Shown piece after piece: positions 1-9,200 of a DNA stretch of 64,000 bases. The position numbers were made by a program, and so were the translations under genes. Source of the DNA: DATENM01 sp045807725 (GTDB lineage Bacteria > Acidobacteriota > Blastocatellia > UBA7656); the NCBI GenBank assembly GCA_045807725.1, contig JBJMGV010000126.1:192725-256724 (forward strand). Direction: 5' to 3'. The stretch's first letter is position 1. Each line of letters begins with the position of its first letter. The notes under the pieces are model-generated. The model was not told the origin of the DNA and did no database searches. It saw only the letters and a list, made by a program, of their open reading frames with translations.

Positions 1-1
1 T

Positions 2-853
<852 letters not shown>

Positions 854-896
854 CTCAACATTTCGATGGCGCTCAGAACGCCGGAGATAAGCAATC

Positions 897-930
897 AACC
901 GCCGCAGCTTCAATGAGGCTGCGGCGGTTT
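897..930 (+). terminator. Terminator of gltA, first copy
   Basis: A 10-bp G/C-rich stem (CCGCCGCAGC at 899-908 with GCTGCGGCGG at 918-927) and a 9-nt loop are followed by a short T run, 44 bp after the gltA stop. It belongs to a roughly 70-bp unit that recurs 115 bp downstream. Confidence 0.8.
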
Positions 931-1012
931 GCTTTGACTGCCTGGCAAATCTTACGGTGGCGCATTGATCGATTATTTCAATGGCGCTCAGAACGACGTA
1001 GGTAAACAAAAG

Positions 1013-1044
1013 CGCCGCAGCTTCAATGAGGCTGCGGCGGTTTT
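1013..1044. terminator. Duplicated terminator between convergent gltA and cytochrome c genes
   Basis: The stem CGCCGCAGC (1013-1021) pairs with GCTGCGGCG (1031-1039) around the same 9-nt loop as the first copy. TTTT follows on the plus strand and TTTTGTTT on the minus strand, so it can stop both the gltA transcript and the converging cytochrome transcript. Confidence 0.78.
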
Positions 1045-1068
1045 AGTTTGCAGGAGGAGCGTTATGAA

Positions 1069-1500
1069 TTAATCGCGTTGCTGTTGAATCGATTCGAGGT
1101 ATTTGACGAGCGAGTAAATCTGCGCTTCTTTCTCAAGGTCGCCCTGTGTGCGGCGCAAGACCGTGCCCCAGACCGGCATCCGTGATGTGCCGTGCGCGGC
1201 CACCGCTTTTTCGCCGTCGATCTTGGTCTGTACTTCATAGAACGGGAACTTCTCGCCCGGCGGTTGCAGCATCGTCAGGTCAGGCGGCGTGCCCTTGAGC
1301 GCCATCGCCACCGGCCCCTGGCCTTTGCCCCTATCGCCGTGACAGCTCGCGCAGTATTGCGTGAACAGCTTCTTGCCCTTGGTTACATAGCCCGACCTAT
1401 CGGCAGACTTCTGCGCCATCGCGGTCGGGGCCGACAACGCCCACATCGAAATCGCGGCGACGGCCAGGATGGTTGCCATGGTGAACAGGTTTCGTTTCAT
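1069..1500 (-). CDS. Periplasmic class I c-type cytochrome
   Basis: A 143-residue protein with a Sec-type signal peptide (roughly residues 1-29, ending near AMA/Q). One CxxCH haem-attachment site (CASCH) lies near residue 50 in YVTKGKKLFTQYCASCHG, and a candidate distal methionine is in SRMPVWG near residue 108. This is the layout of a small mono-haem cytochrome c that carries electrons in the periplasm. It is the last of three leftward genes; only 12 bp separate it from the preceding gene, so co-transcription is very likely. GGGGAAGAG precedes the ATG. Redox partner and physiological role are not visible. The operon is preceded by paired CRP/FNR-like palindromes. Confidence 0.9.
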   Translation of the reverse strand: MKRNLFTMATILAVAAISMWALSAPTAMAQKSADRSGYVTKGKKLFTQYCASCHGDRGKGQGPVAMALKGTPPDLTMLQPPGEKFPFYEVQTKIDGEKAVAAHGTSRMPVWGTVLRRTQGDLEKEAQIYSLVKYLESIQQQRD

Positions 1501-1512
1501 CTCTTCCCCTTT

Positions 1513-2079
1513 CTATTTGCCAGCAATATGCACGTCACGCGGAGGCCGTTGAATAACTAAATCGGGATGCTCGCGCATGAGCGTTTTCAGCAGATGGCAG
1601 TCCCAGCAAACGGGCTTCGCCGCTTCCAGCGCCGCCGGGATGTTCTCGGCGCGCAAGTCCTGCCACTCAAGGGTGCGGCCATCGGGACTTAACAACGCCG
1701 GTTTGTGATCGTACAGATGACTCTCGCCGAACGGCTTGCCGCAGAAGACGCAGGACTTCTCTCTGTACCAACTTATCAAAATGTTATGCACCTTACACTC
1801 TTCCGGGGCCAGCTCGATCTGCAACAAGCACTCCTGCCCGCGGTCGTGGCGTTCGGGCCAGCGCGAGCATGCGTTCAAGCGCAGGTCGGGCGGGCCGACG
1901 ACGGCGCTGAGCGCCGCGTGCTTAATGTCTACGTCAACGGCGGCGGGCTGGCGCGTCTCCGGGCAGGTGACGAGGTGTTTGCCGCGATAGCGCGCAATCG
2001 TGCCGACGACCAGCGGCACCACGAAATAGATGATCGTGAACGCGACGATGGCGATGACCAGATAGGCTTCGATTGACAT
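1513..2079 (-). CDS. Membrane-anchored cysteine-rich protein of unknown function
   Basis: A 188-residue protein with one N-terminal membrane helix (about residues 4-27) followed by a soluble domain rich in paired cysteines: CPETRQPA near residue 39, a Cys near 70, CLLQIE..EECK around 84-95, CVFC near 110 and CWDCHLL near 158. The spacing suggests metal or redox-cofactor binding, but I do not recognise a named family and assign no reaction. A strong Shine-Dalgarno (AAAGGAGGTGAG) precedes the ATG. It sits between a secreted 137-aa protein and a cytochrome c with gaps of 42 and 12 bp, so it likely works in the same extracytoplasmic electron-transfer module. CWDCH is a possible haem site (CxxCH), but if the membrane helix is an N-in anchor the domain would be periplasmic; this is untested. 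Confidence 0.75.
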   Translation of the reverse strand: MSIEAYLVIAIVAFTIIYFVVPLVVGTIARYRGKHLVTCPETRQPAAVDVDIKHAALSAVVGPPDLRLNACSRWPERHDRGQECLLQIELAPEECKVHNILISWYREKSCVFCGKPFGESHLYDHKPALLSPDGRTLEWQDLRAENIPAALEAAKPVCWDCHLLKTLMREHPDLVIQRPPRDVHIAGK

Positions 2080-2121
2080 CTCTCACCTCCTTTGCGCGCC
2101 CGTGTTGCCGTGTGGCTTAAG

Positions 2122-2535
2122 CTACGGACGGACGGCGGCTGGGCGCGGCACTCGGTGGCCTTCGGCGCTGCCGGCGAATCGGTACTCAAGCATCTCCGGC
2201 AGGTGGGTGGCCGGGTCATAACCGCCGACGACGACGGTGAAGTGGTCGGCGGCCTCGCGCTCGACAGGCTCGCAATGGAACGACACGACCAGCTTGCCCT
2301 GTTGGCCGTTCTCGCGCGTGTAGACGTAGGTGCAAGGCTCGCCCCTGGCCATACGCTCGTCGTCGTGAACGATGATGTATTCGCCTTTGAGAATCACGTC
2401 GAGCAGCTTGACCGGCTCGTTAAACTGCAAGACCGCCTTTTGCATTTTCGCCTGACCGGCAACGCCGGATGACGACACCGCGCCGACCACTAACAGCGCG
2501 CCAATGAGTAATAGTCCAAAGCCGTAACGTCTCAT
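2122..2535 (-). CDS. Small secreted protein of unknown function, first gene of the cytochrome operon
   Basis: A 137-residue protein with a signal peptide (residues 1-27, cleavage near VAG/Q). The mature part is an acidic, probably beta-rich domain containing KLLDVILKGEYIIVHDD, EPCTYVY and LVVSFHCEPVER. Two cysteines (EPC and FHC) could form a disulphide or bind metal. I do not recognise a characterised family. A near-perfect Shine-Dalgarno (AGGAGGTGA) sits 5 nt before the ATG. It is the first gene downstream of a TATAGT -10 box and of two TGAC-N4-GTCA palindromes, so it heads an operon with the cysteine-rich membrane protein and cytochrome c. Confidence 0.78.
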   Translation of the reverse strand: MRRYGFGLLLIGALLVVGAVSSSGVAGQAKMQKAVLQFNEPVKLLDVILKGEYIIVHDDERMARGEPCTYVYTRENGQQGKLVVSFHCEPVEREAADHFTVVVGGYDPATHLPEMLEYRFAGSAEGHRVPRPAAVRP

Positions 2536-2608
2536 GATGTCACCTCCTGATCGGGGCGCGGCAGGCCGAGCGATTCGCGCCTCGCCGATAATTTACCTTC
2601 CGGGCCTC

Positions 2609-2614
2609 ACTATA
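2609..2614 (-). promoter_or_regulatory. Predicted -10 box of the cytochrome operon
   Basis: TATAGT on the minus strand predicts a start near 2602. No good -35 hexamer exists at 17 bp; instead a CRP/FNR-type palindrome is centred at -41.5. That is the geometry of a class II activated promoter. Confidence 0.6.
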
Positions 2615-2637
2615 GAGTCTTGTCAGGCGCGCGGCTA

Positions 2638-2671
2638 TGACCCCTGTCACCCTTGATTGTGACAGCCGTCA
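2638..2671 (-). promoter_or_regulatory. Paired CRP/FNR-type operators upstream of the cytochrome operon
   Basis: Two palindromes of form TGAC-N4-GTCA (2638-2649 and 2660-2671) start exactly 22 bp apart, two helical turns. The distal one extends to TGTGACAGCCGTCACA, a perfect E. coli-style CRP consensus. The proximal one is centred 41.5 bp upstream of the start predicted from the -10 box. The same pair with the same 22-bp offset recurs at 10655-10688. Confidence 0.75.
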
Positions 2672-2689
2672 CAGGCTCGCCCGATCTGT

Positions 2690-4606
2690 TCAATCGACAG
2701 ACTCTTGCGCCCGCCGGTGCAGCAAGCGCGCGGCGACGTGAATGAAATCGCGCTCAGTGAGGATGCCGATCAAGCGGTCCTCTTTGACGACCAGCAGGCA
2801 ATCCGCGTGCTCGCGTCGCATCAACGCGATGGCGGCAAGCGTTGGCATATCAGGCGGAATGACGAGCGGGTCGCGCCGCATCATCTCGCCGACGGCAATC
2901 GGCTCGGCCCGGTTCTGAGTGGCCGGCTCGGCAAGCCGCCGCAGCACTTCAAAGACCGAGATCAGCCCGACGAGCCGCCCCCGCTCATCTTCGACGGGAA
3001 CGTGGCGGACGTGCCGCCAGTCCATCAAGCTGATGACCAGCTCAAGCGGCTCGTCTTCGTGAACCGTGAACAGGTCGGTTGTCATAAACTCTTCGACGGT
3101 TATGTAACTGGCGCGCGCCATCGCTTCCTCCTCGATCTCGGCCAGCGGCCACGTGTGTACGGGATTGCCTTCGCTCTGACGATGCACCATCGTAGCCACC
3201 AGCGAGGTTAAGGCTTCGTCCCGCGTCCCGCGCTTCGACATCCCCGCGAACGAATTCATCATCCACTGCGCGCCGGTCTGCCCCGTGCGCACGCGCTCTT
3301 CGATGATGTCGAGGTAATGATCGGCGTCGCTGATCTCGTGCGCCCGCAGGCCATCGCGCGCGGCGGGTAACAGGTGATTGAGAATCAACTCCTGCGCCGG
3401 TATGACGCGCCCGCCGAACCATGTGAATTGCGCGTCTAATCCGAGTTGCGACGCGGCCTGAAAATTTGCCTTCGCCCGCTCGAACGGCATCGCGCCGGCC
3501 ACATCCGTATACTCGCGCGACAGCCCGCTCATCAGGCCAAAGAAGAAGGCCGCGTTCGCCACTTCGTCACTGACCGTCGGCCCCGATGGCAAGGCTCGCG
3601 CTTCGATGCGCAGGTGCGGGCGGCCTTCGGTGACGCCGTAACAGGCGCGGTTCCAGCGCCACACCGTGCTGTTGTAAGCCCGCAGCGCGTTCAGGTTCGG
3701 CACGCGCCCTTCGCGCAGCATCTCGAATGGGTCTTCGGTCTCGCAACTGCCGAGCAGCACGCGAAAGCGCGCGATGTCTTCCTCATAGAGTTCCGTCACC
3801 GACTGCCTGACCCATTGATTGCCGAAGCTCACGCGCGGGCTGCGCTCGCGCAGGTGATAGCTGGCGTTGCGCGTGTCGATGGACTGCTCGAACAGTGGAA
3901 TGCGCGTCTCGCGCCATAGCCTGCGCCCGAACAGCAGCGGCGAATTGGCCGCCGCCGCCAGCACCGGCGCGGTCACGACCTGCGCCAGGTTGTAGAGGTT
4001 GGCGAACTCTTCAGCGCCGGTCTGAAAATGAATTTGAAAGCTCGTGCAGCAGGCTTCCATCATCCACGTCTCGTGGCGCAAGTTGAGTTCGTCCTGTCCC
4101 TTGATCTTGAATTCGTAGGCCCAGCCGCGCAGGTGTTTGAGCGCGTCATTAAGCAAACGGTAACGCGGCTGTGGCGTCATCTGTTCAAGGCCGAGGTCGC
4201 TCTTGCGTATGGTCGGCAAGATGCCAACCAGCGCCACCTCTGCGCCGCACTCATTCGCGGCCTCACGCGCCTGCTCAATCAAAAAATCGATCTGCCGTTT
4301 CATACGGCCCAGACAGTCGCCACGAAAAACCAGCGGGTCGAGATTGATTTCGAGATTGAAGAGGGCGATTTCGTGAGTGTAATGCGGATCACGAATGCGC
4401 TTAAGCAGTTCGGTGGCGACGGGCGCGGGCCGCCACGCCGGATTGACGAGAAAGAGTTCCTGTTCCGCGCCGATGCGCCGCGTGTCGGTTTCGATCAACC
4501 CGGCGGCGATGATTTGCCGCAACGCGCGCAGGTCGTCGAGCAGCGCGCGAATGAAAACGCGCAGTTCCTGCGGGGCGGTCTCGTCCCTGACCTGTTGTTG
4601 GCCCAT
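2690..4606 (-). CDS. GCS2-family glutamate-cysteine-ligase-like protein with C-terminal CBS pair
   Basis: A 638-residue cytosolic protein. Residues about 1-480 look like the GCS2 family of carboxylate-amine ligases: RIGAEQELFLVNP carries the GxExE-type metal/ATP site, FNLEINLDP and CTSFQIHFQ match the substrate core, and LRIEARALPSGPTVSDE follows. These enzymes join glutamate to an amine using ATP. Residues about 495-635 form two CBS motifs (ITVEEFMTTDLFTVHEDE, VGEMMRRDPLVIPPDMP), which in other proteins bind adenine nucleotides and regulate the attached enzyme. The ligase part alone is full length, so the CBS pair is an addition. I prefer the ATG at 4606 over the GTG just upstream because GGAG lies 4 nt before it. 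The substrate is not known; glutathione synthesis is only one possibility. Confidence 0.85.
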   Translation of the reverse strand: MGQQQVRDETAPQELRVFIRALLDDLRALRQIIAAGLIETDTRRIGAEQELFLVNPAWRPAPVATELLKRIRDPHYTHEIALFNLEINLDPLVFRGDCLGRMKRQIDFLIEQAREAANECGAEVALVGILPTIRKSDLGLEQMTPQPRYRLLNDALKHLRGWAYEFKIKGQDELNLRHETWMMEACCTSFQIHFQTGAEEFANLYNLAQVVTAPVLAAAANSPLLFGRRLWRETRIPLFEQSIDTRNASYHLRERSPRVSFGNQWVRQSVTELYEEDIARFRVLLGSCETEDPFEMLREGRVPNLNALRAYNSTVWRWNRACYGVTEGRPHLRIEARALPSGPTVSDEVANAAFFFGLMSGLSREYTDVAGAMPFERAKANFQAASQLGLDAQFTWFGGRVIPAQELILNHLLPAARDGLRAHEISDADHYLDIIEERVRTGQTGAQWMMNSFAGMSKRGTRDEALTSLVATMVHRQSEGNPVHTWPLAEIEEEAMARASYITVEEFMTTDLFTVHEDEPLELVISLMDWRHVRHVPVEDERGRLVGLISVFEVLRRLAEPATQNRAEPIAVGEMMRRDPLVIPPDMPTLAAIALMRREHADCLLVVKEDRLIGILTERDFIHVAARLLHRRAQESVD

Positions 4607-4614
4607 CACACTCC

Positions 4615-4746
4615 AATGATGAATGATGAATGCGCAATGATGAATGATGAATGAAAGAGAAAAAGGCAGCCGGATTATTTATCGATCATCTGTAGATAAT
4701 CCCCTGCCGCTTCCTCCCCTTATTCATCATTCCGCATTCATCATTT
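4615..4746. repeat. Inverted word array, vocabulary AATGATG / CATCATT
   Basis: Degenerate tandem copies of AATGATG (4615-4653) face the reverse-complement words CATCATT/ATTCATC (4722-4745) across a 68-bp loop. The right arm contains the TGA stop of the dihydroorotate-dehydrogenase-like gene. Confidence 0.75.
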
Positions 4747-5733
4747 TTTGTAGGAGGCCAGCACCTTCATGTAGTTGGCGCGCTCGAAGGCGGCTGGCTC
4801 AATGACGTGCTGCTGGCTCATGCTGCCGATCATCTGCGTGACCGACTCGTAATCGTGTTCTTCCATCCACTGCTTCATCTCAACGAGCACGTCGCCCAGA
4901 CGGCGTGTGCCCTTTTGCAGCAGCTCGGAGGCCATCATCACGACCTTCGCGCCGGCCATCAGTCCCTTGAGCGCATCTTGATAGGTGTGCACGCCGCTGG
5001 TGATAGCGAAGTCGAGCGGCACACGACCATAAAGAATCGCCACCCAGCGCAGCGGCAACCGCAAGTCGTCCGACGAGCTGAGCTTCAAACTCGGCACGAC
5101 TTCGAGGCTTTCGAGATCAAAGTCCGGCTGGTAGAAACGGTTGAACATCACCAGCCCTTCTGCGCCGCCTTCGTAGAACCGCTGCGCCATACTGGCCAGC
5201 GAGCTGAAGTATGGACTGAGCTTCATGGCGACCGGAATCTCGACGTTGTTCTTCACGTCGTGCAGGATGTCCGTGTAGATGTATTCGACCTCTGCGCCGG
5301 TCAGGTAGCTGCTGGTCGGAATGTAATAAACATTCAATTCGAGCGCGTCCGCGCCGGCCTCTTCAATCATTCCGGCATATTCGATCCAGCCGCCGGTCGA
5401 AACGCCGTTGAGGCTGCCGATGATGGGAATGTCAACCGACGCTTTGGCCTTGCGGATCAGCTCAAGGTACTCGTCCGGGCCGACGTTGTAGCGATCCATT
5501 TCGGGGAAATAGTTAAGCGACTCGGCATAGCTGTCGCTGCCGTGACTGAGGTAGTAATCGAGGTAATAACTCTCCGATGTGATCTGTTCTTCAAACAGCG
5601 AGTACATCACCACCGCCGCCGCGCCATCGTCTTCGAGCTGGCGTATGCCGTCGAGCGTGTGCGACAGCGGCGACGACGACGGAACCAGCGGGTTCTTCAG
5701 GGTCAATCCCAGATACTCTGTTCGCATGTCCAT
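4741..5733 (-). CDS. Dihydroorotate-dehydrogenase-like flavoprotein
   Basis: A 330-residue TIM-barrel protein resembling class 1 dihydroorotate dehydrogenase and the PreA subunit of dihydropyrimidine dehydrogenase. It opens with the family start TEYLGLTLKNPLVPSSSPLS and keeps PIIGSLNG, the ALELNVYYIP strand, VAMKLSPYF and SGVHTYQDALKGLMAGAKVV at the FMN-phosphate end. The first two catalytic cysteine/serine regions are not obvious, so it may not make orotate; the true PyrD would be elsewhere. AGGAGA precedes the ATG. It lies downstream of the pyruvate:ferredoxin oxidoreductase in the same direction, separated by a 255-bp hairpin element and a tandem repeat. A ferredoxin-linked pyrimidine or other flavin reduction is a reasonable but unproven role. 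Confidence 0.85.
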   Translation of the reverse strand: MDMRTEYLGLTLKNPLVPSSSPLSHTLDGIRQLEDDGAAAVVMYSLFEEQITSESYYLDYYLSHGSDSYAESLNYFPEMDRYNVGPDEYLELIRKAKASVDIPIIGSLNGVSTGGWIEYAGMIEEAGADALELNVYYIPTSSYLTGAEVEYIYTDILHDVKNNVEIPVAMKLSPYFSSLASMAQRFYEGGAEGLVMFNRFYQPDFDLESLEVVPSLKLSSSDDLRLPLRWVAILYGRVPLDFAITSGVHTYQDALKGLMAGAKVVMMASELLQKGTRRLGDVLVEMKQWMEEHDYESVTQMIGSMSQQHVIEPAAFERANYMKVLASYKK

Positions 5734-5815
5734 AGCGTTCTCCTGAGTGAGTAGCTTGTCTAAGATGTTCGCCGGCTCTTCAGCCTTTCCATGAAGAGAG
5801 TCGGGTTCGCTAACT

Positions 5816-6070
5816 CCGCAGCCCGCTTCAGCGGGCTTACCCGCAGGGCAATTAGGCCAGCCGTTTACGGCTGGTTAAGGCCACCGAATCAAACCTCTGA
5901 AGGGCGCTTTAGCGTCCTTCTCATCTCGGCTTTAGCCTTTTGGATACGAGTGGCTCAAGCCGATTGCCGTAAGCCCGTTGAAACGGGCTAGGAATTATTT
6001 GCCGCCGCGAACCAGCCGTAAACGGCTGGCCTATCTGCCCTGCGGGCAAGCCCGCTGAAGCGGGCTGCGG
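5816..6070. repeat. 255-bp hairpin-studded palindromic element, copy 1
   Basis: The terminal arms 5816-5876 and 6010-6070 are 61 bp each and match as inverted repeats at 58 of 61 positions. Each arm holds small hairpins (CCCGCTTCAGCGGG, CAGCCGTTTACGGCTG). The 133-bp centre holds more, including GGGCGCTTTAGCGTCC and AGCCCGTTGAAACGGGCT. A diverged relative with the same order of parts lies at 59198-59449. It is 3' of nifJ. Confidence 0.88.
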
Positions 6071-6076
6071 AATTCA

Positions 6077-6178
6077 CCGGCAGAGGCGATTGGCCGACAG
6101 AGGCGAATCACCGGCAGAGGCGAATCGCCGGCAGAGGCGAATCGCCGGCAGAGGCGATTGGCAGGCAGAGGCGAATCG
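6077..6178. repeat. Six tandem 17-bp repeats
   Basis: Six head-to-tail copies of CCGGCAGAGGCGAATCG with few substitutions occupy exactly 102 bp, beginning 7 bp after the hairpin element and ending 39 bp before the nifJ stop. There is no spacer between units, so it is not a CRISPR array. Short ORFs across it are repeat translations. Confidence 0.9.
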
Positions 6179-6216
6179 CATCGCTTATGACTTACCATTC
6201 GCCTCCGCCGAGTCAT

Positions 6217-9200
6217 TTAAGCTTTGCCATCTCCGTTGGCCAGCTTCTTGTAATGACGCCAACGCTCGTTGACGGCTTGCTGCGCCTGGCCGAGCAGGTA
6301 CTTCGCCGCTTCCGGGTCGCTCTGTTGCAGGATGCGGTAGCGCCCTTCCGTGTAGATGTAATCCTTCAGCGCCAGCGACGGGTCTTTCGAGTCGAGCTGG
6401 AACGGGTTCTTGCCGTCTGCGGCGATGCGCGGGTCGAAGCGGTAAAGCGGCCAGTAACCCGAATCGACCGCCATCTTCTGGTGCGTCAGCCCTTTCGTCA
6501 TATCAATCGCGTGCGCGATGCAGTGTGAGTAGGCGATGATGATCGAAGGCCCATCGAAGGCTTCGGCTTCGATGAACGCCTTGACCGTCTGCAAGTCGTT
6601 CGCGCCCATCGCCACCTGCGCGACGTAGACATTGCCATAACTGGTCGCCATCAAGCCGAGGTCTTTCTTGCCCGTCGGCTTGCCGCCGGCGGCGAATTTT
6701 GCCACCGCGCCCATCGGCGTTGCCTTCGACGCCTGGCCGCCGGTGTTCGAGTAAACCTCTGTGTCGAGCACGAGGATGTTGACGTTCTGGCCGCTCGCCA
6801 GGACGTGATCCAATCCGCCGTAGCCGATGTCATAGGCCCAGCCGTCGCCGCCGATGATCCAGACGCTCTTCGGCACTAGCGCGTCGGCCACCGCGAGCAG
6901 GTCGCGGGCTTCCGACTCGCGCCGGTCGCGCAGCTTTGCCTTTAATGCCTGGACGCACTCGCGGCGGATCATAATCGCTTCGTCGGTTGCTTCAACAGGC
7001 TTGACGAGACACGCCGTCAGCGCGTCGCCGATGATCGGCTGCAAACGCTCAGCGAGACTGCGAGCGTATTCGCGCTGATGGTCTATGGCCATACGCATGC
7101 CGAGTCCGAATTCGGCGTTGTCTTCAAACAGCGAGTTGCTCCAGGCCGGGCCGCGCCCTTCGGCGTTGATCGTGTAAGGCGTCGTCGGCAGGTTGCCGCC
7201 GTAGATGCTCGAACACCCTGTCGCGTTAGCGATGATGGCGCGGTCGCCGAACAACTGCGTAACGAGCTTGACGTAAGGCGTCTCGCCGCAGCCCGAACAC
7301 GCGCCCGAAAACTCGAACAGCGGTTGCAGCAGTTGAATGTTCTTAATGTTATTGAACTTCAACTGGCCGTTCTTCTGTATGTCGGGCAACGTGAGAAAGT
7401 AATCCCACCACTCGCGCCCCTTCTCGCGCAGCGGCAACTGCTCAACCATATTGAGCGCCTTGCGCGAGACGTTGCTCTTATCTTTGGCCGGGCAGACCTC
7501 GACGCACAACTGACAGCCCGTGCAGTCTTCGACGGCGACCTGAATCGTGTACGCCTTCTCGCCCAGCTCGCGCCACTTCGCCGGCATCGAGCGGAAGCCT
7601 TCGGGCGCACCAGCGAGCAAGCCTTTGTCGCAGACCTTGGCGCGAATCGTCGAGTGCGGGCAGACCATAATGCACTTGCCGCATTGTATGCAGAGGTCTT
7701 GTTCCCATAGCGGCACGTCCTGCGCGATGTTGCGTTTCTCCCACGCGGCAGTGCCGACCGGGTAGGTGCCGTCAATCGGGAAGACGCTGACCGGCAACTG
7801 ATCGCCGCGACCGGCGATGATCGGCGCGGTCACATCTTTGACGAAGCTGGGCGCGTAATCGGGCACGACCGGCGCGAGGTCGAACTCACTGGTCGCGCGC
7901 TCTGGCACCGTCACTTCGTGTAAGTGCGCCACCGCCGCGTCAACGGCGCGATAGTTCTGTTTGACGACCGCATCGCCGCGCCGCCCGTAGGTCTTCTTGA
8001 TCGACTCCTTGATCTTCTCAATCGCTTCTTCGCGCGGCAGCACGCCGCTGATGGCGAAGAAGCAGGTCTGCATAATCGTGTTGATGCGAATGCCCATGCC
8101 TGTCTCTTTGGCAACGGCGACCGCGTCAATGATGTGCAGCTTGAGCCGCTTGTTGATGATCGTCTCTTGCACAGAGCGCGGCAGGTGCGGCCACACGTCG
8201 TCCACGCCATAAGGCGCGTTGAGCAGGAAGGTCGCGCCTTCGTCAGCGAACTCCAGCACATCGTAGCGTTCGAGGAAGTTGAACTGGTGACAGGCGACAA
8301 AGCTGGCGCGGCGAATCAGGTAGGTGCTCTGTATCGGGCGCGGCCCGAAGCGCAGGTGCGACACGGTCACGGCTCCCGACTTCTTCGAGTCGTAGACGAA
8401 ATAGCCTTGCGCGAAATTCGGCGTCTCTTCGCCGATGATCTTCACGGAGTTCTTGTTGGCGCTCACGGTACCGTCCGCGCCCAGTCCCCAGAAGAGGCCG
8501 CGCACCACATCCGCAGGCTCGGTGTCGAACGATTCGTCATAGTCGAGGCTGCTCATTGTCACATCGTCATTGATGCCGATGCAGAAATGATTCTTCGGAT
8601 ACGGCTTCGCCAGCTCGTCATAAACCGCTTTGACCATCGCCGGCGTGAACTCTTTCGACGCCAGGCCGTAGCGACCGCCGACGACGACCGGCAAGCGATC
8701 AAAGCGGCCCTCGTTGCTCATCAGGCTTTCAGTAATGGCGGTTACAACATCCTGATAGAGCGGTTCGCCGGCGCTGCCCGGCTCTTTGGTGCGGTCGAGC
8801 ACGGCGATAGCGCGGGCGCTCGCGGGCAGGGCGGCCAGCAGGTGGCGGTTCGAGAACGGGCGGAAGAGGCGGACTTTCAGCAGGCCGATCTTTTCGCCGC
8901 GCGCGACCAGCGCGTTGACCGCTTCTTCAGCCGTCTCCGCGCCCGATCCCATCATCACGATGACGCGCTCGGCGTCTGCTGCGCCGACGTAATCGAAGAG
9001 GCGATAGCGCCGGCCCGTCGCTTCGGCGAACTTGTCCATCACCGCTTCGACGATAAACGGCGCGGCGAGGTAGAACGGATTGGCGCGCTCGCGCGACTGG
9101 AAGAAGACATCAGGGTTCTGCGCTGTGCCGCGAATCACCGGATGATCGGGCGACAACGCCCGCTCGCGGTGTGCGCGAACCAACTCGGCGTTGAGCACGG

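Larger units (their letters stand above)
861..1044 (+). repeat. Direct duplication carrying the gltA terminator
   Basis: Two copies (861-930 and 976-1044) start with almost the same 20 bases, TTTC[G/A]ATGGCGCTCAGAACG, contain variable bases in the middle, and end in the same hairpin. The start-to-start distance is 115 bp. It looks like a local tandem duplication of a terminator cassette. Confidence 0.8.

Noticed and set aside
6031..6272. Short ORFs over the 17-bp repeats
   Set aside because: Translations of tandem repeats on both strands; no start site signals.
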